Translations under genes and position numbers: made by a program | Shown here: positions 62,740-64,000 of the stretch, piece after piece | Numbering within the stretch: the stretch's first letter is position 1 | Layout of the letters: each line of letters begins with the position of its first letter | The notes under the pieces: generated by a model | Seen by the model: only the letters and a program-made list of their open reading frames with translations | Database searches by the model: none | Told to the model about the DNA's origin: nothing | NCBI RefSeq assembly: GCF_005930355.1 | Contig: NZ_VDBO01000002.1 | Location: 434,001-498,000 of the forward strand | Source: Paenibacillus sinopodophylli | Lineage (GTDB): Bacteria; Bacillota; Bacilli; Paenibacillales; Paenibacillaceae | Length of the DNA: 64,000 bases | Reading direction: 5' to 3'

Positions 62740-63995
62740 GTTTAGTTGATTTTAGCAGCGACGCTTTTATTGTCGCATTTTTTCTTTATTGTTTTGCTTT
62801 TATGTTCTACGTTATTGCCATTGCAGGTAAGAAGTGGAGCAATCGTGAGCCTTTGCTGCATGAGAAGCGCTGGGGACGTATTGCGTTTATCACCTCAAGT
62901 CTGGGACTTGCTTCGCATCTGACGTTTTTCTTCACACGTTGGGCAGGAAGCGGTCAAATTCCGACGAGTAATATGTATGAGTTTATGACTTTTCTTGGCA
63001 TGGCTATTATGATTGCATTCACAATTGTATTTGCCATCTATAGAAAGCCTTTGCTAGGCATGTTTACACTGCCGCTAACGGTTATCATTGTGGCGTATGC
63101 CTCGGTGTTTCCGCAAGAGGTACAGCCATTAATTCCAGCGCTTAACAACTACTGGCTCAAGGTGCATGTGACGACAGCTGCGCTTGGCGAAGCGTTCTTC
63201 GCAGTCGGATTCGCTGCTGGGTTAATGTATTTGCTGCGAGTTGTGGATTTCAAAGGTAAGACGAAGGAAGCAAAGCGTTCGCAGTTCTGGGTAGAATTCT
63301 CGTTGTATTCTATTTTGCTAATCGTGGGCTTCATCATTGCGGTATTTGCTTTCCGCGGCGCAGGCTACGAGGCACAGTTCACACAGGAGAAGTCCAGCAT
63401 AGACGGGAAAGGAATCGAATCGACCATTACTGAAACAGTCGATTATACGCTTCCTCCAATCGTTAAGCCTTACAATAGTAATGTAGTTAAATATGATTCG
63501 TTTTTAGGAATGAACCAGCCGATCTTTGAAGCACCTTATTGGATGAACGGCGTAAATTCAGGACGTAAGCTGAATACCGTAGTTTGGTCCGTTATTGCAG
63601 GCAGCTTGCTATATGGCTTACTCCGACTTGTGTTCCGCAAACCACTGGGTGCCGTTATCCATCCGATGATGGATGGTGTTGATCCGGAAGACTTGGATGA
63701 GATCAGCTATCGTTCTATCGCAATTGGCTTCCCAATCTTCACGCTAGGTGCATTGATATTCGCTATGATCTGGGCAAATATCGCCTGGGGACGTTTCTGG
63801 GGTTGGGATCCTAAGGAAGTATGGGCTCTCATTACATGGCTTTATTACAGTGCTTACTTGCATTTCCGACTTTCGCGCGGCTGGCAGGGCAAGCCGTCAG
63901 CTTGGCTTGCTGTCATTGGCTTCGTAGTTGTATTGTTTACGTTAGTAGGGGTCAACCTTATTATCGCAGGCTTGCATTCGTATTCCGGCGTTTAG
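62736..63995 (+). CDS. resC: Cytochrome c biogenesis protein ResC (CcsA)
   Basis: A 419-aa membrane protein with about eight helices. The haem-handling WWD-type motif WGRFWGWDPKEVWALITWL is near residue 355; conserved histidines flank it (HVTTAALGEAFF, HLTFFFTRW, LHSYSG). GTG start overlapping the resB stop. It delivers haem with ResB. The window ends 5 nt after its stop, so resD/resE may follow. Confidence 0.95.
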   Translation: MSLVDFSSDAFIVAFFLYCFAFMFYVIAIAGKKWSNREPLLHEKRWGRIAFITSSLGLASHLTFFFTRWAGSGQIPTSNMYEFMTFLGMAIMIAFTIVFAIYRKPLLGMFTLPLTVIIVAYASVFPQEVQPLIPALNNYWLKVHVTTAALGEAFFAVGFAAGLMYLLRVVDFKGKTKEAKRSQFWVEFSLYSILLIVGFIIAVFAFRGAGYEAQFTQEKSSIDGKGIESTITETVDYTLPPIVKPYNSNVVKYDSFLGMNQPIFEAPYWMNGVNSGRKLNTVVWSVIAGSLLYGLLRLVFRKPLGAVIHPMMDGVDPEDLDEISYRSIAIGFPIFTLGALIFAMIWANIAWGRFWGWDPKEVWALITWLYYSAYLHFRLSRGWQGKPSAWLAVIGFVVVLFTLVGVNLIIAGLHSYSGV

Positions 63996-64000
63996 TATTT

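Noticed and set aside
1-64000. Defence, secondary metabolite, prophage or CRISPR systems
   Set aside because: Every sizeable coding region fits a core, metabolic or sporulation family, or a single unknown gene; no integrase other than XerD, no transposase, no repeat-spacer array and no tRNA-linked insertion was seen.

Overview
The window is chromosomal DNA from a spore-forming Gram-positive bacterium, most likely Paenibacillus or a close relative in the Paenibacillaceae (inference). It has a complete spoIIIA operon, spoIVB, spo0A, spoIIM, the spoIIA operon with sigF, spoVA genes, spmA/spmB and gerW. Shine-Dalgarno sites are strong AGGAGG types, TTG and GTG starts are frequent, base composition is moderate, and gene order follows the Bacillus subtilis backbone (yqhV-spoIIIA-accBC-yqhY-nusB-folD-xseAB-ispA-dxs-yqxC-ahrC-recN-spoIVB-spo0A, then bkd, nudF, fur-yqzK-xerD-drm-pupG-pdp-dacF-spoIIA-spoVA-lysA, then rib, scpAB, dacB-spmAB-rluB-resABC). 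Nearly all genes are core or sporulation genes. I see no prophage, insertion sequence, CRISPR array, tRNA or rRNA.

Layout. 1-1150: the 3' end of an aspartate kinase gene and a convergent comB-like phosphatase. 1288-7204: yqhV and spoIIIAA-AH, preceded by a sigma-E-type promoter. 7281-11062: acetyl-CoA carboxylase genes accB and accC, an Asp23/AmaP/DUF2273 envelope-stress cluster, and two copies of an intergenic hairpin repeat. 11181-17928: nusB, folD, xseA, xseB, ispA, dxs and tlyA. 18124-23348: an unknown membrane-anchored protein, argR, recN, spoIVB and spo0A, the last with a sigma-H-like promoter and three 0A boxes. 23481-24653: a small unknown gene, coaD and yqzF. 24870-30590: branched-chain 2-oxoacid dehydrogenase genes and lipB.

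30576-38455: several short genes sit among larger ones here, namely a 33-aa Prli42-like membrane miniprotein, a 54-aa MciZ-like FtsZ inhibitor and yqzK, together with a peptidase, nudF, spoIIM, fur, a reverse-strand subtilisin-family protease, ald and xerD. 38501-49894: nucleoside phosphorylase genes with a Spo0E-like phosphatase gene between them, dacF, the spoIIA operon (sigma-H promoter with 0A-like boxes), a shortened spoVA set (AA, AB and AF only) and lysA. 49948-54485: ppiB, an FMN riboswitch and ribD-ribE-ribBA-ribH. 54521-63995: scpA, scpB, ytfI, gerW, dacB, spmA, spmB, rluB and the cytochrome c maturation genes resA-resB-resC.

The genes join into a few programmes. Sporulation entry runs from Spo0A and a Spo0E-type phosphatase to the SpoIIA switch and sigma-F. 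Mother-cell/forespore communication involves SpoIIIA, SpoIVB and SpoIIM. Spore cortex and germination involve DacB, DacF, SpmAB, GerW and SpoVA. I found no clearly new multi-gene system. The most unusual items are a family of paired hairpin repeats in at least six intergenic copies, a ribD leader whose terminator stem also holds the likely ribosome binding site, two unlisted-size microproteins, a 15-bp perfect inverted repeat before dacF, and a spoVA locus without AC, AD and AE.
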